In this document: positions 27,353 through 36,744 of the stretch, in pieces
How positions within the stretch are numbered: the first letter of the stretch is position 1
How the letters are laid out: every line of letters begins with the position of its first letter
NCBI RefSeq assembly: GCF_038443705.2
Contig: NZ_CP151767.2
Span: 744,001-808,000, forward strand
DNA length: 64,000 nucleotides
Direction: 5' to 3'
Origin: Yoonia sp. SS1-5
Lineage (GTDB): Bacteria > Pseudomonadota > Alphaproteobacteria > Rhodobacterales > Rhodobacteraceae
Notes under the pieces: generated by a model
Databases searched by the model: none
What the model was told of the DNA's origin: nothing
What the model saw: only the letters and a program-made list of their open reading frames with translations
Program-made: the position numbers and the translations under genes

Positions 27353-28159
27353 ATGCGCCACACGCTCCCAATCGCACCGCAGTTCTATGTAACTGCGCCC
27401 CAGCCTTGCCCGTATCTTGAGGGCAGAATGGAGCGTAAGTTGTTCACTGCGTTGCAGGGCGACACAGCGGGCAAACTGAATGACGCCCTGTCCAAGCAAG
27501 GGTTTCGCCGCTCCCAGAACGTGCTTTACCGCCCATCATGCGCGGAATGTTCGGCATGTATGTCGGCCCGCATTGATGTTTCGCTGTTTTCGCATAGCCG
27601 CAGCCAGCGCCGGGTTCAGAAACGCGCCGATCATTTGCATCGCCGCGCGACCTCTCCCTGGGCCACGGAAGAACAATATGCCTTGTTCCGCGAATATCTT
27701 GACGGACGCCATGCGGCGGGTGGCATGGCTGACATGGACATGTTCGAATTTGCCGCCATGGTCGAGGAAACCCCGATCAAATCCCGGCTAATTGAATATA
27801 CCGAAGATGAAAGCCTGCGCGCTGTTTGCCTGACGGATATCCTCGATGACGGGCTGTCGATGGTCTATTCCTTCTTTGACCCCGCGCTGGAACGGCTGTC
27901 GCTTGGGACTTACATCATCCTGGATCATATCGCGATTGCACGCGATCTTGGCCTGCCCTACGTCTATCTGGGCTATTGGGTGCCGGGCAGCCCCAAGATG
28001 AGCTACAAGGCGAAATTCAAGGGGCTGGAGGTCTATCGCAACGGCGCATGGCAACCGCTTTCTGATGCCAATACCTATGCAGCAGACATCCACCCGCTGT
28101 CGACCGATCCGATTGCCGAGCAAGTGGCCCGCATCAGCCTGCCGGATGTGCGCAGCTGA
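27353..28159 (+). CDS. bpt: Aspartate/glutamate leucyltransferase
   Basis: An arginyl/leucyl-tRNA-protein transferase of the Bpt type that adds Leu to N-terminal Asp or Glu, marking proteins for ClpAP. The 268-residue product shows [15 protein letters not shown], the cysteine cluster [31 protein letters not shown], and [18 protein letters not shown]. The ATG at 27353 (MRHTLP) matches the usual family start; TTG 27320 and ATG 27326 lie upstream in frame. Confidence 0.94.
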   Translation: MRHTLPIAPQFYVTAPQPCPYLEGRMERKLFTALQGDTAGKLNDALSKQGFRRSQNVLYRPSCAECSACMSARIDVSLFSHSRSQRRVQKRADHLHRRATSPWATEEQYALFREYLDGRHAAGGMADMDMFEFAAMVEETPIKSRLIEYTEDESLRAVCLTDILDDGLSMVYSFFDPALERLSLGTYIILDHIAIARDLGLPYVYLGYWVPGSPKMSYKAKFKGLEVYRNGAWQPLSDANTYAADIHPLSTDPIAEQVARISLPDVRS

Positions 28160-28214
28160 CATAACAACCGACATCACGCTTTTTCTATTTTGGGGTTAGA
28201 AAAGGAGAGACGGT

Positions 28215-28808
28215 TTGACACGGATAACGTTGAAAAAACGTGCGCTGGAAACCTTGCGGCACGCCAATATCGGTCGGATTAACTTTCAATATGGTCGGTT
28301 GCATGTCTATCCGCACCAGTTTGCGCGGATCGCTGAACTGATCGAGGCCGATCATATCAGTTACAGATCCGCCAATGGAAACCACTACGATCCGACGCCC
28401 GAACGGGGCCAAAGACACTATATCGGCGTCCACTCTTCCCTGGGCCGCGACGAGAATGGCACCCTGGTTGCGGTGAACCCGTTCCTGCCCAGCAGTCGCG
28501 GAACCATCGTGCACGAGGCCTGTCATGCGACACATGACTATCAGCGTGTGACCGTCAGGCACGGCGACAGCATCCTGCCGCGCCAGTTTGAAGGGGCTGC
28601 AACACTTGCCGGCTGGATGACCGCCCTGCTTTGGGGGTTTGATCAGGCACCCAGCCCGCAAACGGACACGATGCGACTGGCCGCCGAAAAGGCGCGTCTG
28701 GTTCTTGATGGCACGATTGGCCCACGCATCGACGCCGATACGGTGCGCGAACTTGACGCGGCCGTCGCAACCGGTTCAGCGAATATGTATGTTTTCAACG
28801 GCACCTGA
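28215..28808 (+). CDS. Putative zinc-binding protein with HEACH motif
   Basis: A 197-residue protein with TTG as start, set by AAGGAG seven bases upstream (28202-28207). In the middle, GTIVHEACHATHDYQR contains an HExxH motif (HEACH), typical of zinc metallopeptidases. Flanking residues include a downstream Glu in RQFEGAATLAGW that could be the third ligand. There is no signal peptide or membrane helix. I do not recognise the family. It follows bpt on the same strand after 55 bases. Confidence 0.7.
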   Translation: MTRITLKKRALETLRHANIGRINFQYGRLHVYPHQFARIAELIEADHISYRSANGNHYDPTPERGQRHYIGVHSSLGRDENGTLVAVNPFLPSSRGTIVHEACHATHDYQRVTVRHGDSILPRQFEGAATLAGWMTALLWGFDQAPSPQTDTMRLAAEKARLVLDGTIGPRIDADTVRELDAAVATGSANMYVFNGT

Positions 28809-28842
28809 TCAGTGCCGCTGAAATCTGCACAGCCCTTGGGTT

Positions 28843-31197
28843 CTAGTTCAACAGGTTCGGCACGATGGTCACGACACCGGGGAAGAACGCCAGCAAAAGA
28901 AGCCCCGCGACCTGAATGCCGATGAATGGCATGACCCCGCGATAAATCTGCCCCGTTGTGATGGTCTTGGGCGCCACCCCGCGCAGATAGAACAGCGCAA
29001 ATCCAAAGGGCGGCGTCAGGAAGGAGGTCTGCAGGTTCACCGCAATCATGATCGTCACCCATTTGGGATCAAATGTGCCGCCATAGATCACTGGCCCCAC
29101 AATCGGGATCACGATGTAAATGATCTCGAGGAAATCCAGCACAAAGCCCAACACGAACAGCACCAGCATGACCAGCAGGAAGACCTGCCATTCATTGTCG
29201 AATGATCGCAGGAATTGCTGGATGTAATGTTCCCCGCCAAACGAGATCAGGACAAGGTTCAACAGCTGCGATCCGATCAGGATGGTGAACACCATGGATG
29301 TGACTTTGGCCGTCTCGCGGACCACAGGCGCAAGGACGCCCCCGGACAACAGCACCCCGCACGACCATAGCAGCCCGAACATTGCAAAGAGGAAACACCC
29401 AAACGCCACCGCATAGGCGACCCGGTTTTCGAACAGAACAACCTCCTGCCCCAGGCGCATGTCGAAGTTGATCCCGATGATCAGCATCAGCACGATGGCA
29501 AAGGCGGTCAGCAGCACCATGCGCCCCGACCGTCCCTGATCCTGCAGCTTGCGATATGTGGCCAGCAGGATTGCACCACCCGCGCCAAGTGCCGCCGCCG
29601 GCGTCGGGTTGGTGATCCCGCCAAGGATCGACCCCAACACCGCAACAATCAGCACAAGCGGCGGAAAGACGACCCGCAGGATTTCATTGCTTGCCAGATA
29701 GTTGGCCGCAATATTCAGACCCGCAAAGGCCACCAGCAACGGAATGGCGATAATCAGTGTCGTCACCCCCGGTGTTGTCAGGGGCGAGATGAATATCACA
29801 TCCGCCAGCAACATCAGAACGACACCAATTGCCCCCACCACCAGTGGCAGTTTGTCGGCCTGCGGGGCAACACCGCGCGCGACGCAGATCATCAGCCCCA
29901 TCAGCAGTGCGGTCACGGCGATGCCTGTGCCAATCGGGGCCGCTGCTGCGACCTTTTCCACAACCAGCGCCGCCCGTTCTTCCGGTGCCAGTGCGCGGGC
30001 CTCTGCCACGCCGCCGGCCTCGTCGATCTCGGCCTGTTGGGCAAGGGCCGCGTTCCACGCCTCTTCCCCATGCAGATCAATCATCGAGGCCTGACACTCT
30101 TCGCTGACGCGGGTCCGCAGGGATGCGGTTTGTCCGGCATCCGTAAAGCTGTCGACAATCACCGATTGGCTGCCAACCAGGCCCACCTGCCCAAACCCGA
30201 TGGTCAGCGCGATCAATGCAACAGGCACCCCAAGAAGCCATGTCAAACCATGATTGGGTGGGGCCGCATGCCGCGAAACCGCGTCACCCAATTGTACGGG
30301 CGGGGCCTTGGACGGGTTGAGCATCGCAAAGCCAAACGCATAGGCCGCATAAAGCGCCGCGAGCAGAATGCCCGGCAGCAAAGCCGCCTGAAACAAGGTT
30401 CCCACGGAGACGACCGCGGGCTCACCCAGATAGGTCAGCGCGTCGGAACAGCCCGCCATGCGCGCCCGGTCTTCCTGTGCGGCGGAATACAGATCCCCCG
30501 CCAGGGTCCCCAGCAACACGATCACGATGGATGGCGGAATGATCTGCCCCAACGTGCCGGACGCCGCGATAACGCCGGTGGACAATTGCGGCGAATACCC
30601 GTTCTTGAGCATCGTCGGCAAGGCCAACAGCCCCATGGTCACAACGGTCGCGCCCACAATACCGGTCGAGGCCGCCAGAAATGCCCCGACGATAACAATC
30701 GACACGGCCAGACCACCGGGAAGCGGGCCAAAAACCTTGGCCATTGTGGTCAGCAATTCATCCGCGATGCGGGACCGTTCCAGCACGATCCCCATCATCA
30801 CGAACATCAGCACCGCCAGCAGGGTCTCAATCGACTGCCCGGCCAGTACCCGTTCATTCATCCGGTTGACCAGAAAGCCCACGTTCCGGTCCAAGGCGAC
30901 TTCCCAGCCTTGCGGGAACAGCACGTCCTCGTATCGGGGCAGTTCAGGGTATCGGAAGACGGATATCGCGTCGGGCCTGACCCCTTCGGCGATCAGGGCA
31001 GCATATTCCGACGATCCGGTATCAACGGCCGCGTGAATAAGCATCCCCGAGCTGTCGAGCGCGGCGATGATCGCAAATGAAATCACCGCCGATCCGCCAA
31101 TTGCAAAGGCCACAGGGAAGCCTGAAAGAATGCCCGCAAACAACGTCAGAAAGACGATGATGATGCCGACCTCAATGCCATCTAGTCCGAAAAGCAT
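28843..31197 (-). CDS. TRAP transporter large membrane subunit, oversized
   Basis: DctM-type subunit that moves the solute across the inner membrane with a Na+ or H+ gradient. At 784 residues it is far longer than the usual ~430. The N-terminal half has MGIVLERSRIADELL and STGIVGATVVTMGLLALP. A central insertion (about 280-430) holds extra helices and a loop with AALVVEKVAAAAP. The C-terminal half has FVLGFVLDFLEIIYIVIPIVG and QTSFLTPPFGFALFYL. The ATG at 31197 is 18 bases after the DctQ stop. Substrate is inferred only from the binding protein. Confidence 0.92.
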   Translation of the reverse strand: MLFGLDGIEVGIIIVFLTLFAGILSGFPVAFAIGGSAVISFAIIAALDSSGMLIHAAVDTGSSEYAALIAEGVRPDAISVFRYPELPRYEDVLFPQGWEVALDRNVGFLVNRMNERVLAGQSIETLLAVLMFVMMGIVLERSRIADELLTTMAKVFGPLPGGLAVSIVIVGAFLAASTGIVGATVVTMGLLALPTMLKNGYSPQLSTGVIAASGTLGQIIPPSIVIVLLGTLAGDLYSAAQEDRARMAGCSDALTYLGEPAVVSVGTLFQAALLPGILLAALYAAYAFGFAMLNPSKAPPVQLGDAVSRHAAPPNHGLTWLLGVPVALIALTIGFGQVGLVGSQSVIVDSFTDAGQTASLRTRVSEECQASMIDLHGEEAWNAALAQQAEIDEAGGVAEARALAPEERAALVVEKVAAAAPIGTGIAVTALLMGLMICVARGVAPQADKLPLVVGAIGVVLMLLADVIFISPLTTPGVTTLIIAIPLLVAFAGLNIAANYLASNEILRVVFPPLVLIVAVLGSILGGITNPTPAAALGAGGAILLATYRKLQDQGRSGRMVLLTAFAIVLMLIIGINFDMRLGQEVVLFENRVAYAVAFGCFLFAMFGLLWSCGVLLSGGVLAPVVRETAKVTSMVFTILIGSQLLNLVLISFGGEHYIQQFLRSFDNEWQVFLLVMLVLFVLGFVLDFLEIIYIVIPIVGPVIYGGTFDPKWVTIMIAVNLQTSFLTPPFGFALFYLRGVAPKTITTGQIYRGVMPFIGIQVAGLLLLAFFPGVVTIVPNLLN

Positions 31198-31215
31198 GTC
31201 TGTACCGCCCCGCCT

Positions 31216-32163
31216 TTAGTGAATTTTTGCGACCAATTCGGCGGTAGGATCGCCGATTGGGTCTTTATCAAGATATTTGCCTTCGCTCTCTTCGCCCTCG
31301 ATCAGTTCGAGATAAGAGCGATAGAAGAACGCAACCGCCTGCAGAAGAACAAGCGCGGTGAACGCGATCAGCAGGACCTTAAAGAGGAAATAGGCGTTGA
31401 AGCCATTTGGCGAGAAGCCGATTGTCTCGACGTTCCAGCGCAAGGCGCGGGCCTTGGTCAACAGCCGATCAAGCGTGTCCGATGCGGACGGGTTCGGCAC
31501 AACAAGGTGGCGCCACAAGAAGAACCAGCCATAGAGCCATGTCAGAATGGCCGCAGGGATCATGAACAGCAAAGACCCGATCATGTCGATGATCCGCTTG
31601 GTCCGGTGGCTGACGGCGGAATAAATCAGGTCAACCCGCACATGCCCGCCTTGGACAAATGTGTATGTCACACACATGCACACGATCATCGCATTGTAGA
31701 ATTTCAGCTCTTCGGCCCACCAGCTGACGTCTTTCGAGAAGGCAACGCCGAAGCCCATGCTGATTTCCGAGACGGCGAATACCCGTTGCATGAAGATGAT
31801 CACGATCTGCTGCAGAACCATCAGCAAGCCAGCCCAGGCAAAAAAGCGCCCCACCCCGTTTGCGATGCTTTCCAGCACCCAGACACAGCCCCACATGAAC
31901 TGGTTCTTGATCAGACCAATCACCGTCACCACGAGGAAAATGGCAAGAACGACAAAGAAGAACTCGACCGAGGCACCATAGTAGATAAAGCGCATCAGCG
32001 CCTCTTTGATCTCAACCTCGGGCATGTTGCCGTTGGTATATGGCAGCCAGGCCAGCCACAGGTCAGGGTGCAAGAGCGCATAGAACAAATTGTAAAATGC
32101 TTCGATCAGGTGCGCAAAGAACCAGCCAACAGCCGTTCCGCCCCATGCATCTACCAAGCCCAT
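31216..32163 (-). CDS. TRAP transporter small membrane subunit, long form
   Basis: DctQ-type four-helix subunit. At 315 residues it exceeds the usual 160-220. Extra hydrophobic regions are present N-terminally (WGGTAVGWFFAHLIEAFYNL). The DctQ core is visible as VTYTFVQGGHVRVDLIYSAV followed by helices ending WLYGWFFLWRH. It lies between the binding-protein gene and the large subunit and is preceded by a strong hairpin at 32227-32264, which probably tunes its expression relative to dctP. Confidence 0.88.
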   Translation of the reverse strand: MGLVDAWGGTAVGWFFAHLIEAFYNLFYALLHPDLWLAWLPYTNGNMPEVEIKEALMRFIYYGASVEFFFVVLAIFLVVTVIGLIKNQFMWGCVWVLESIANGVGRFFAWAGLLMVLQQIVIIFMQRVFAVSEISMGFGVAFSKDVSWWAEELKFYNAMIVCMCVTYTFVQGGHVRVDLIYSAVSHRTKRIIDMIGSLLFMIPAAILTWLYGWFFLWRHLVVPNPSASDTLDRLLTKARALRWNVETIGFSPNGFNAYFLFKVLLIAFTALVLLQAVAFFYRSYLELIEGEESEGKYLDKDPIGDPTAELVAKIH

Positions 32164-32226
32164 ATGGAATGTCCCCCCAATTTTCTTGTCGTAGGCAAGA
32201 CGCGATCTCCCCCTTCGCGCCTTTGT

Positions 32227-32264
32227 GGCAAGAGCGCTTTTGCACCATGCAAAGCGCTCTTGCC
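32227..32264. promoter_or_regulatory. Strong stem-loop between dctP and dctQ
   Basis: GGCAAGAGCGCTTT at 32227 pairs perfectly with AAAGCGCTCTTGCC ending at 32264, a 14-base stem around a 10-base loop that can itself pair. No T-run follows on the minus strand, so it looks less like a full terminator than an RNA-stabilising or partially attenuating element, which would favour more binding protein than membrane subunits. Confidence 0.75.
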
Positions 32265-32303
32265 TTGATCTAGATCATCAAAATCTTGATGATTTGCGCA
32301 GGC

Positions 32304-33386
32304 TTAGCCCATCACACGGTCACGCTGAGCACGGTAAGCGCCCTCGGATTGCGTGATCCAGCCGGATGAGGCTGCCATGGATGCGTTATACGAGGCGCGC
32401 AGACGGTCATAGATGTCGTCGCCGTTGTACTGATCCATCGTTTCACGTGCGGCCGAGCCCATCGCATCCCAGACAGTGTCAGGGAATTCCAGAACCTTCA
32501 CGCCGCCAGCCTGCAGACGCTGCAAGGCTGCACCATTGCTGTCCATGAACTGGGCCAGGTTCCACTGATGCGCTTCGCCTGCTGCGATCTCGATGATCTT
32601 CTGATGCTCGGGGCTGAGGCTTTCGAACACTTCAAGGTTCGTGGCCAGCGACAGGGCCGCACCCGGCTCGTGCATACCAGCAGTGTAGTAGAACTTGGTG
32701 ATTTCCTGGAAACCGGCCTTTTCGTCTGCCCATGGGCCGATCCACTCGGTGCCGTCAATCGCACCGGAGGCCAGCGCCTGATACACTTCTGCACCTGGCA
32801 GGTTTTGCACCGATGCGCCCATCTTACCCAGCGCTTCGCCACCCAGACCGGGCATGCGGAACTTCAGACCCTGGAAATCTGCCGGGCCTGTGATCTCTTT
32901 CGAGAACCAGCCGCCAGCCTGCGGGCCCGTATTCCCGGCGAGGAAGGATTTCAGACCAAAGATCTGCCCAAGCTCGTCATGGAAGTCACGCCCTTCGCCG
33001 TGATAATACCAGTTGCTGATTTCCTGTGGGGTCATGCCGAACGGCACAGATGTGAAGAACGCATAACCAGGATGCTGGTTGATGAAGTAGTAGTCCGCAC
33101 CGTGATACATGTCGGCCTGACCGGATGTGACCGCATCAAACACTTCGAATGCGCCAACAAGTTCGCCAGCGGCTTTCAGGTCGATGGTCAGTGATCCACC
33201 GGACATCGCGGTGATCGTGTCGGCGGCGCGCTGTGCGGCGTCATGCACACCGGCAAGGCCACGGCCCCATGTGGTCACAAGTGTCAGCGTCCGGTTGCCC
33301 TGTGCATATGCCGGTGCGGCAAGTGACGTTGCCGCTGCTGCACCGCCACCAAGCGCGGAATTTTTCAGAAAAGAACGACGATCCAT
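32304..33386 (-). CDS. TRAP transporter solute-binding protein (DctP type)
   Basis: A 360-residue periplasmic binding protein. The N-terminus MDRRSFLKNSALGGGAA carries an RRxFLK twin-arginine signal, with cleavage after about residue 28 (APAYAQG). Mature motifs include LVTTWGRGLAGVHD, GAFEVFDAVTSGQADMYHG, FQGLKFRMPGLGGEAL and GAIDGTEWIGPWAD, the latter with Arg/Trp residues that bind a carboxylate. The pattern resembles the TakP-like 2-oxoacid/monocarboxylate branch; this is inference. It is first in the dctP-dctQ-dctM order and faces a two-component system. Confidence 0.92.
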   Translation of the reverse strand: MDRRSFLKNSALGGGAAAATSLAAPAYAQGNRTLTLVTTWGRGLAGVHDAAQRAADTITAMSGGSLTIDLKAAGELVGAFEVFDAVTSGQADMYHGADYYFINQHPGYAFFTSVPFGMTPQEISNWYYHGEGRDFHDELGQIFGLKSFLAGNTGPQAGGWFSKEITGPADFQGLKFRMPGLGGEALGKMGASVQNLPGAEVYQALASGAIDGTEWIGPWADEKAGFQEITKFYYTAGMHEPGAALSLATNLEVFESLSPEHQKIIEIAAGEAHQWNLAQFMDSNGAALQRLQAGGVKVLEFPDTVWDAMGSAARETMDQYNGDDIYDRLRASYNASMAASSGWITQSEGAYRAQRDRVMG

Positions 33387-33446
33387 TAAAAACCTCCCAA
33401 ATATTTTGCGTGTCGGGCCCGCAGGCGCAGGCGCACGACAGATCGT

Positions 33447-33503
33447 TACGTAGCGCTGACACTAACGCGAGGATGGGTGATGTAAAATACGTAGTTCTGC
33501 GTA
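33447..33503. promoter_or_regulatory. TACGTA half-sites between dctP and the kinase gene
   Basis: TACGTA occurs at 33447-33452 and 33488-33493, and TGCGTA at 33498-33503. The centres are 41 and 10 bases apart, close to whole helical turns. TACGTA-GTTC-TGCGTA forms an imperfect inverted pair about 100 bases upstream of the dctP start. These are plausible sites for the NarL-type regulator encoded at 35040, by position and symmetry only. Confidence 0.5.
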
Positions 33504-33571
33504 GAAACCCGGCTTTTGTCAGATTTACTGACCAATTTGAGGCCCAGTTGCGGCGCTAACAGCCGCGTGCT

Positions 33572-33606
33572 GTCGAATCAGACTGCGGAATGCCATTTGA
33601 TTCGAC
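33572..33606. promoter_or_regulatory. Inverted repeat before the histidine kinase gene
   Basis: GTCGAATCA at 33572 and TGATTCGAC ending at 33606 are perfect 9-base inverted arms with a 17-base spacer, 28 bases upstream of the kinase ATG. It may be an operator or a hairpin in the 5' leader. Confidence 0.5.
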
Positions 33607-33633
33607 GCTGATTCCCGCGTAACGATTCTGCGC

Positions 33634-35043
33634 ATGACCAGAGTGACCTCCCGGCTCCGCGACAGGCTTGCAATCAGCTATGGACAGAAAATATTTCTTC
33701 TGGCCACACTCCCCCTGATTGCAGCGGTTTTCCTGATATTCCTTGTGGTTACAAATCAATCCCGACAGCTGGCCGAGGGCGAGATCCAGACCCTTGAGAC
33801 CCAGTTGATCGAAACCAAGCGGGAGGAGTTGAGGAACTACCTGTCAATTGCCCGCACGGCCTTTGTGAACACCTATGGCCGCGCCGCACCCGATGATGCG
33901 CAGGCCAAACTTGCCGTCACGCGCGAATTGGCTGCGATGCTCTACGGGCAGGACGGCTATTTCTTTGTGTTTGACTATGATGGCAACAATCTTGTGGCCC
34001 CCCGCCAGACCTATCTGATCGGGCGCAACTGGTCCGGCCTAACCGACCGCAATGGCATCCCCATCACCGATGAACTGATCCGTATTGCCCGCACCGGCGG
34101 TGGCTATCACAGCTTTGACTGGCCCAAACCATCGACCGGGGAAACCGGTCGCATGGTTGTCTACGTCAATGGCCTGCAGGATTGGCAATGGGCTATTGGC
34201 ACCGGGGTTTTTATCGACGACGTGTTGGAAAACGTGGCTGCGGCCCGGGCCGACGTGGAGGCCCGGATCACCCGGACCTCCTACTATATCGTCGGGATCA
34301 CGGTTGCCGCCCTCATGGCCGTCTTCACCACCGGCATGTTTCTGAACATCCGCGAGCGGCGGCTGGCAGATGCAAAGCTCAAGGACCTCACCCAGCGCAT
34401 TATCGACACCCAAGAGGAAGAGCGCGGGCGCGTGGCGCGCGAATTGCATGACGGGATCAGTCAGATGCTGGTAGGCGTTCGCTACGCGCTGGAACTGGCC
34501 CGCCGCAAGATGGGCGATACCGGCCACAGTCTGGACAAGGGCATCGCGGGGCTTGGGTCGGCCATACAAGAGGTTCGCCGGATCAGCCGCGACCTGCGCC
34601 CCGGCGCGCTGGATGATCTGGGCCTCGGCCCCGCCATCAAGACCCTCAGCGAAGATTTCATGGCCCGGACGGATATTTCCACCGCATTCGAAACCGTCGT
34701 CTTCCGCAACCGCCTGGACGAAGAGGCGCGCATCGCCTTGTACCGGATTGCGCAGGAGGCCCTGACCAATGTCGAACGTCACGCCGGCGCAAGCCATGTT
34801 GATATCAGCCTCAAAGGCCATCGCAGCGGGGCGATGCTGCGGGTCAGCGACAATGGTCGCGGGATGCCTTGGCCGCAATCCGCCCGCAAGACGACAGGCC
34901 TTGGCCTGCGCAACATGCAAGAGCGGATCGAGCAATTGGGTGGGACGCTGCGCATTCTGTCATCAACCTCAGGCACCGTGATCGAGGCCCAGGTCCCCCT
35001 GACCCATATGCTGAGCCCGCAAAAGAAAAAGGAAAGCGCATGA
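33634..35043 (+). CDS. Cache-domain sensor histidine kinase (NarL-type)
   Basis: A 469-residue membrane sensor. Helix 1 lies at about 21-43 (LATLPLIAAVFLIFLVV). A periplasmic single-Cache (sCache_2) domain spans about 45-205, with DGYFFVFDYDGNNLVAP, GRNWSGLTDRNG and WQWAIGTGVFIDDV. Helix 2 is about 213-235. The HisKA_3 segment has the phospho-His in ARELHDGISQMLVG, and the ATPase domain has DNGRGMP and GLGLRNMQERIEQLGG. Such Cache domains bind small carboxylates, matching the divergent TRAP operon. The stop overlaps the regulator start by four bases. Confidence 0.93.
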   Translation: MTRVTSRLRDRLAISYGQKIFLLATLPLIAAVFLIFLVVTNQSRQLAEGEIQTLETQLIETKREELRNYLSIARTAFVNTYGRAAPDDAQAKLAVTRELAAMLYGQDGYFFVFDYDGNNLVAPRQTYLIGRNWSGLTDRNGIPITDELIRIARTGGGYHSFDWPKPSTGETGRMVVYVNGLQDWQWAIGTGVFIDDVLENVAAARADVEARITRTSYYIVGITVAALMAVFTTGMFLNIRERRLADAKLKDLTQRIIDTQEEERGRVARELHDGISQMLVGVRYALELARRKMGDTGHSLDKGIAGLGSAIQEVRRISRDLRPGALDDLGLGPAIKTLSEDFMARTDISTAFETVVFRNRLDEEARIALYRIAQEALTNVERHAGASHVDISLKGHRSGAMLRVSDNGRGMPWPQSARKTTGLGLRNMQERIEQLGGTLRILSSTSGTVIEAQVPLTHMLSPQKKKESA

Positions 35044-35672
35044 CGACCCGCGTTTTGATCGTGGATGATCATCCCATGGTCACCGAAGGCATTCAGGCCA
35101 TTTTGGAAACCTATGACGATATCAGCGTTGTGGGAACGTTGAATAACGGCCAAGAGGCTGTTGATAAAATTACGGAAATGGCCCCTGATGTTGTACTTCT
35201 TGACCTCAATATGCCCGGCCTGTCCGGCCTGAACGCGACCGAGATGATCCTCGAAAAACGCCCCGAAACGCGGATTTTGATCCTGTCGATGCATGACAGC
35301 CCGGAATATATCTCGACCGCACTTAGCCATGGCGCGCGCGGCTATGTCCTGAAAGATGTGCCAACCGATGAAATTCAGACCGCTATTGAAACGGTCATGC
35401 GGGGCGAGAAATATCTGTGCACCGGGGCCAAGGGCTCGCTAACCCCCAAGATCAGCGATGGGCGCGAAGCCCTGACAAGCCGCGAACAGACGATCCTGCT
35501 GGAACTGGCCCAGGGTAAATCAAACAAGCAGGTGGCCGCTGGATTGAATATCTCGGTGCGCACGGTCGAGACACATCGCAACAATATCAAACGCAAGCTT
35601 GGGATCAGCTCTACCGCCGGGCTGACCCGCTATGCGCTGGAACATGGGGTATTGCAGGGAACAGGCATTTAG
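35040..35672 (+). CDS. NarL/FixJ-type response regulator
   Basis: A 210-residue regulator paired with the kinase (ATGA overlap). The receiver domain (1-120) has the acidic pair in IVDDHP, phospho-acceptor Asp55 in LLDLNMPG, Thr/Ser in ILSMHD and Lys in YVLKDV. A LuxR-type HTH (about 145-205) shows LTSREQTILLELAQGKSNKQ and SVRTVETHRNNIKRKLG. It likely acts on the TRAP operon promoter. Confidence 0.94.
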   Translation: MTTRVLIVDDHPMVTEGIQAILETYDDISVVGTLNNGQEAVDKITEMAPDVVLLDLNMPGLSGLNATEMILEKRPETRILILSMHDSPEYISTALSHGARGYVLKDVPTDEIQTAIETVMRGEKYLCTGAKGSLTPKISDGREALTSREQTILLELAQGKSNKQVAAGLNISVRTVETHRNNIKRKLGISSTAGLTRYALEHGVLQGTGI

Positions 35673-35847
35673 CGGCCCTGTTCCGGCCGGCCAAGTCTTT
35701 GCAACGCCTCTTGCAGAATGGCGAATGTGGTCTGGAACTTCGGGGCGATACGGGGTGTAACCGTGTCATCAGTTGCGCGGCCCCCTCGCCCCGGTTGTCG
35801 CATCACGCTACACGCAGTTTCCGGCATCAAGGCCTCAAGGACCCATC

Positions 35848-36744
35848 ATGACAAATACCCCACTCGACAAAGATATGCTGGTTCAACGCATTCGTGCCAA
35901 CATGAAAAATGCAGGCAAGCTTCGCTATCAACGCGCGCTGGCAGAGTTCACGGATCAGGCCGGTGCGTTTCTTGGTGACAACGTGTTCGAGACCAGCTTT
36001 CTGCTGCGCGAGGGGCAGCCGCCACTGATCTACGAAGTCTCCGGCCCCTATGACGTTGTCAGCAACAACTATGCCACCGTGGGGCGCATCTACGAAAACG
36101 GTGAGCGGATTTTTGAGAGCAACATCAAGGATCAGATTCAGGAACGCACCGCCGCAATGGTGTGGATCTTTCTTGCGGCATTGGGCCATCGGCCCCACAA
36201 CATTCTGCTGGTTGGCGCAGGTACCTTGGCGACCGAAACGGTTAGCTATCTCAAACACTTCCTGCCTGATCTTGCATCGCTGGATTATCACGCCCGCACC
36301 GCGCGACCCGACAGTTTTGAGCGTCGTTGCGCAGCACTTGGCGTTGACGCCACCTACCAGCCAGCGCTTGAGCTGACCGGATATGACACGGTGCTGATGA
36401 TGACCAATACCACCTCCCATCTGGTCGATGCAGGGACGATCAGCCAAATGCCGGAAGGCGGTGTGCTTGCGTCACTCTGCACAACATCGCAGACCGGCGA
36501 AATCGCGGGTGATGTCTATAGCCGCGATGATGTGCAGGTGTTCTTTGACTATGATCTGACCCGCAGTTTCACACCCGATATGAAGGCTGCCGATGCCGCA
36601 GGCCACCTGACCGATGTCACCATGCTGACAGACCTTATGAGCGCGATTTCCCCTGCAGACCTGTCCGGCAAAAGGAACATCCTCAGGATCACGGGGACCC
36701 CAATGCAGAATGTTGCGGTGCTGGATATTCTTCGCGGCGGCTAG
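35848..36744 (+). CDS. Ornithine cyclodeaminase/mu-crystallin-like protein
   Basis: A 298-residue protein with a Rossmann nucleotide-binding segment in the middle (NILLVGAGTLATETVSYL, about residue 127) and an N-terminal dimerisation region, the layout of ornithine cyclodeaminase/mu-crystallin proteins. The match is by fold pattern, not by clear catalytic residues, so the reaction is unknown. ATG 35848 (MTNTPLDK) is chosen. The stop TAG is the first triplet of a TAGGGTC sequence that copies the end of the adjacent MITE, so the native C-terminus may have been altered. An amino-acid ABC transporter converges on it. Confidence 0.7.
   Translation: MTNTPLDKDMLVQRIRANMKNAGKLRYQRALAEFTDQAGAFLGDNVFETSFLLREGQPPLIYEVSGPYDVVSNNYATVGRIYENGERIFESNIKDQIQERTAAMVWIFLAALGHRPHNILLVGAGTLATETVSYLKHFLPDLASLDYHARTARPDSFERRCAALGVDATYQPALELTGYDTVLMMTNTTSHLVDAGTISQMPEGGVLASLCTTSQTGEIAGDVYSRDDVQVFFDYDLTRSFTPDMKAADAAGHLTDVTMLTDLMSAISPADLSGKRNILRITGTPMQNVAVLDILRGG

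Noticed and set aside
30037..31080. 347-residue plus-strand frame opposite the TRAP large subunit
   Set aside because: Antisense shadow of a clear membrane protein; product is Arg/Gln/His-rich with no domain.
31219..32268. 349-residue plus-strand frame opposite the TRAP small subunit
   Set aside because: Antisense shadow of a recognisable DctQ gene with no start context.
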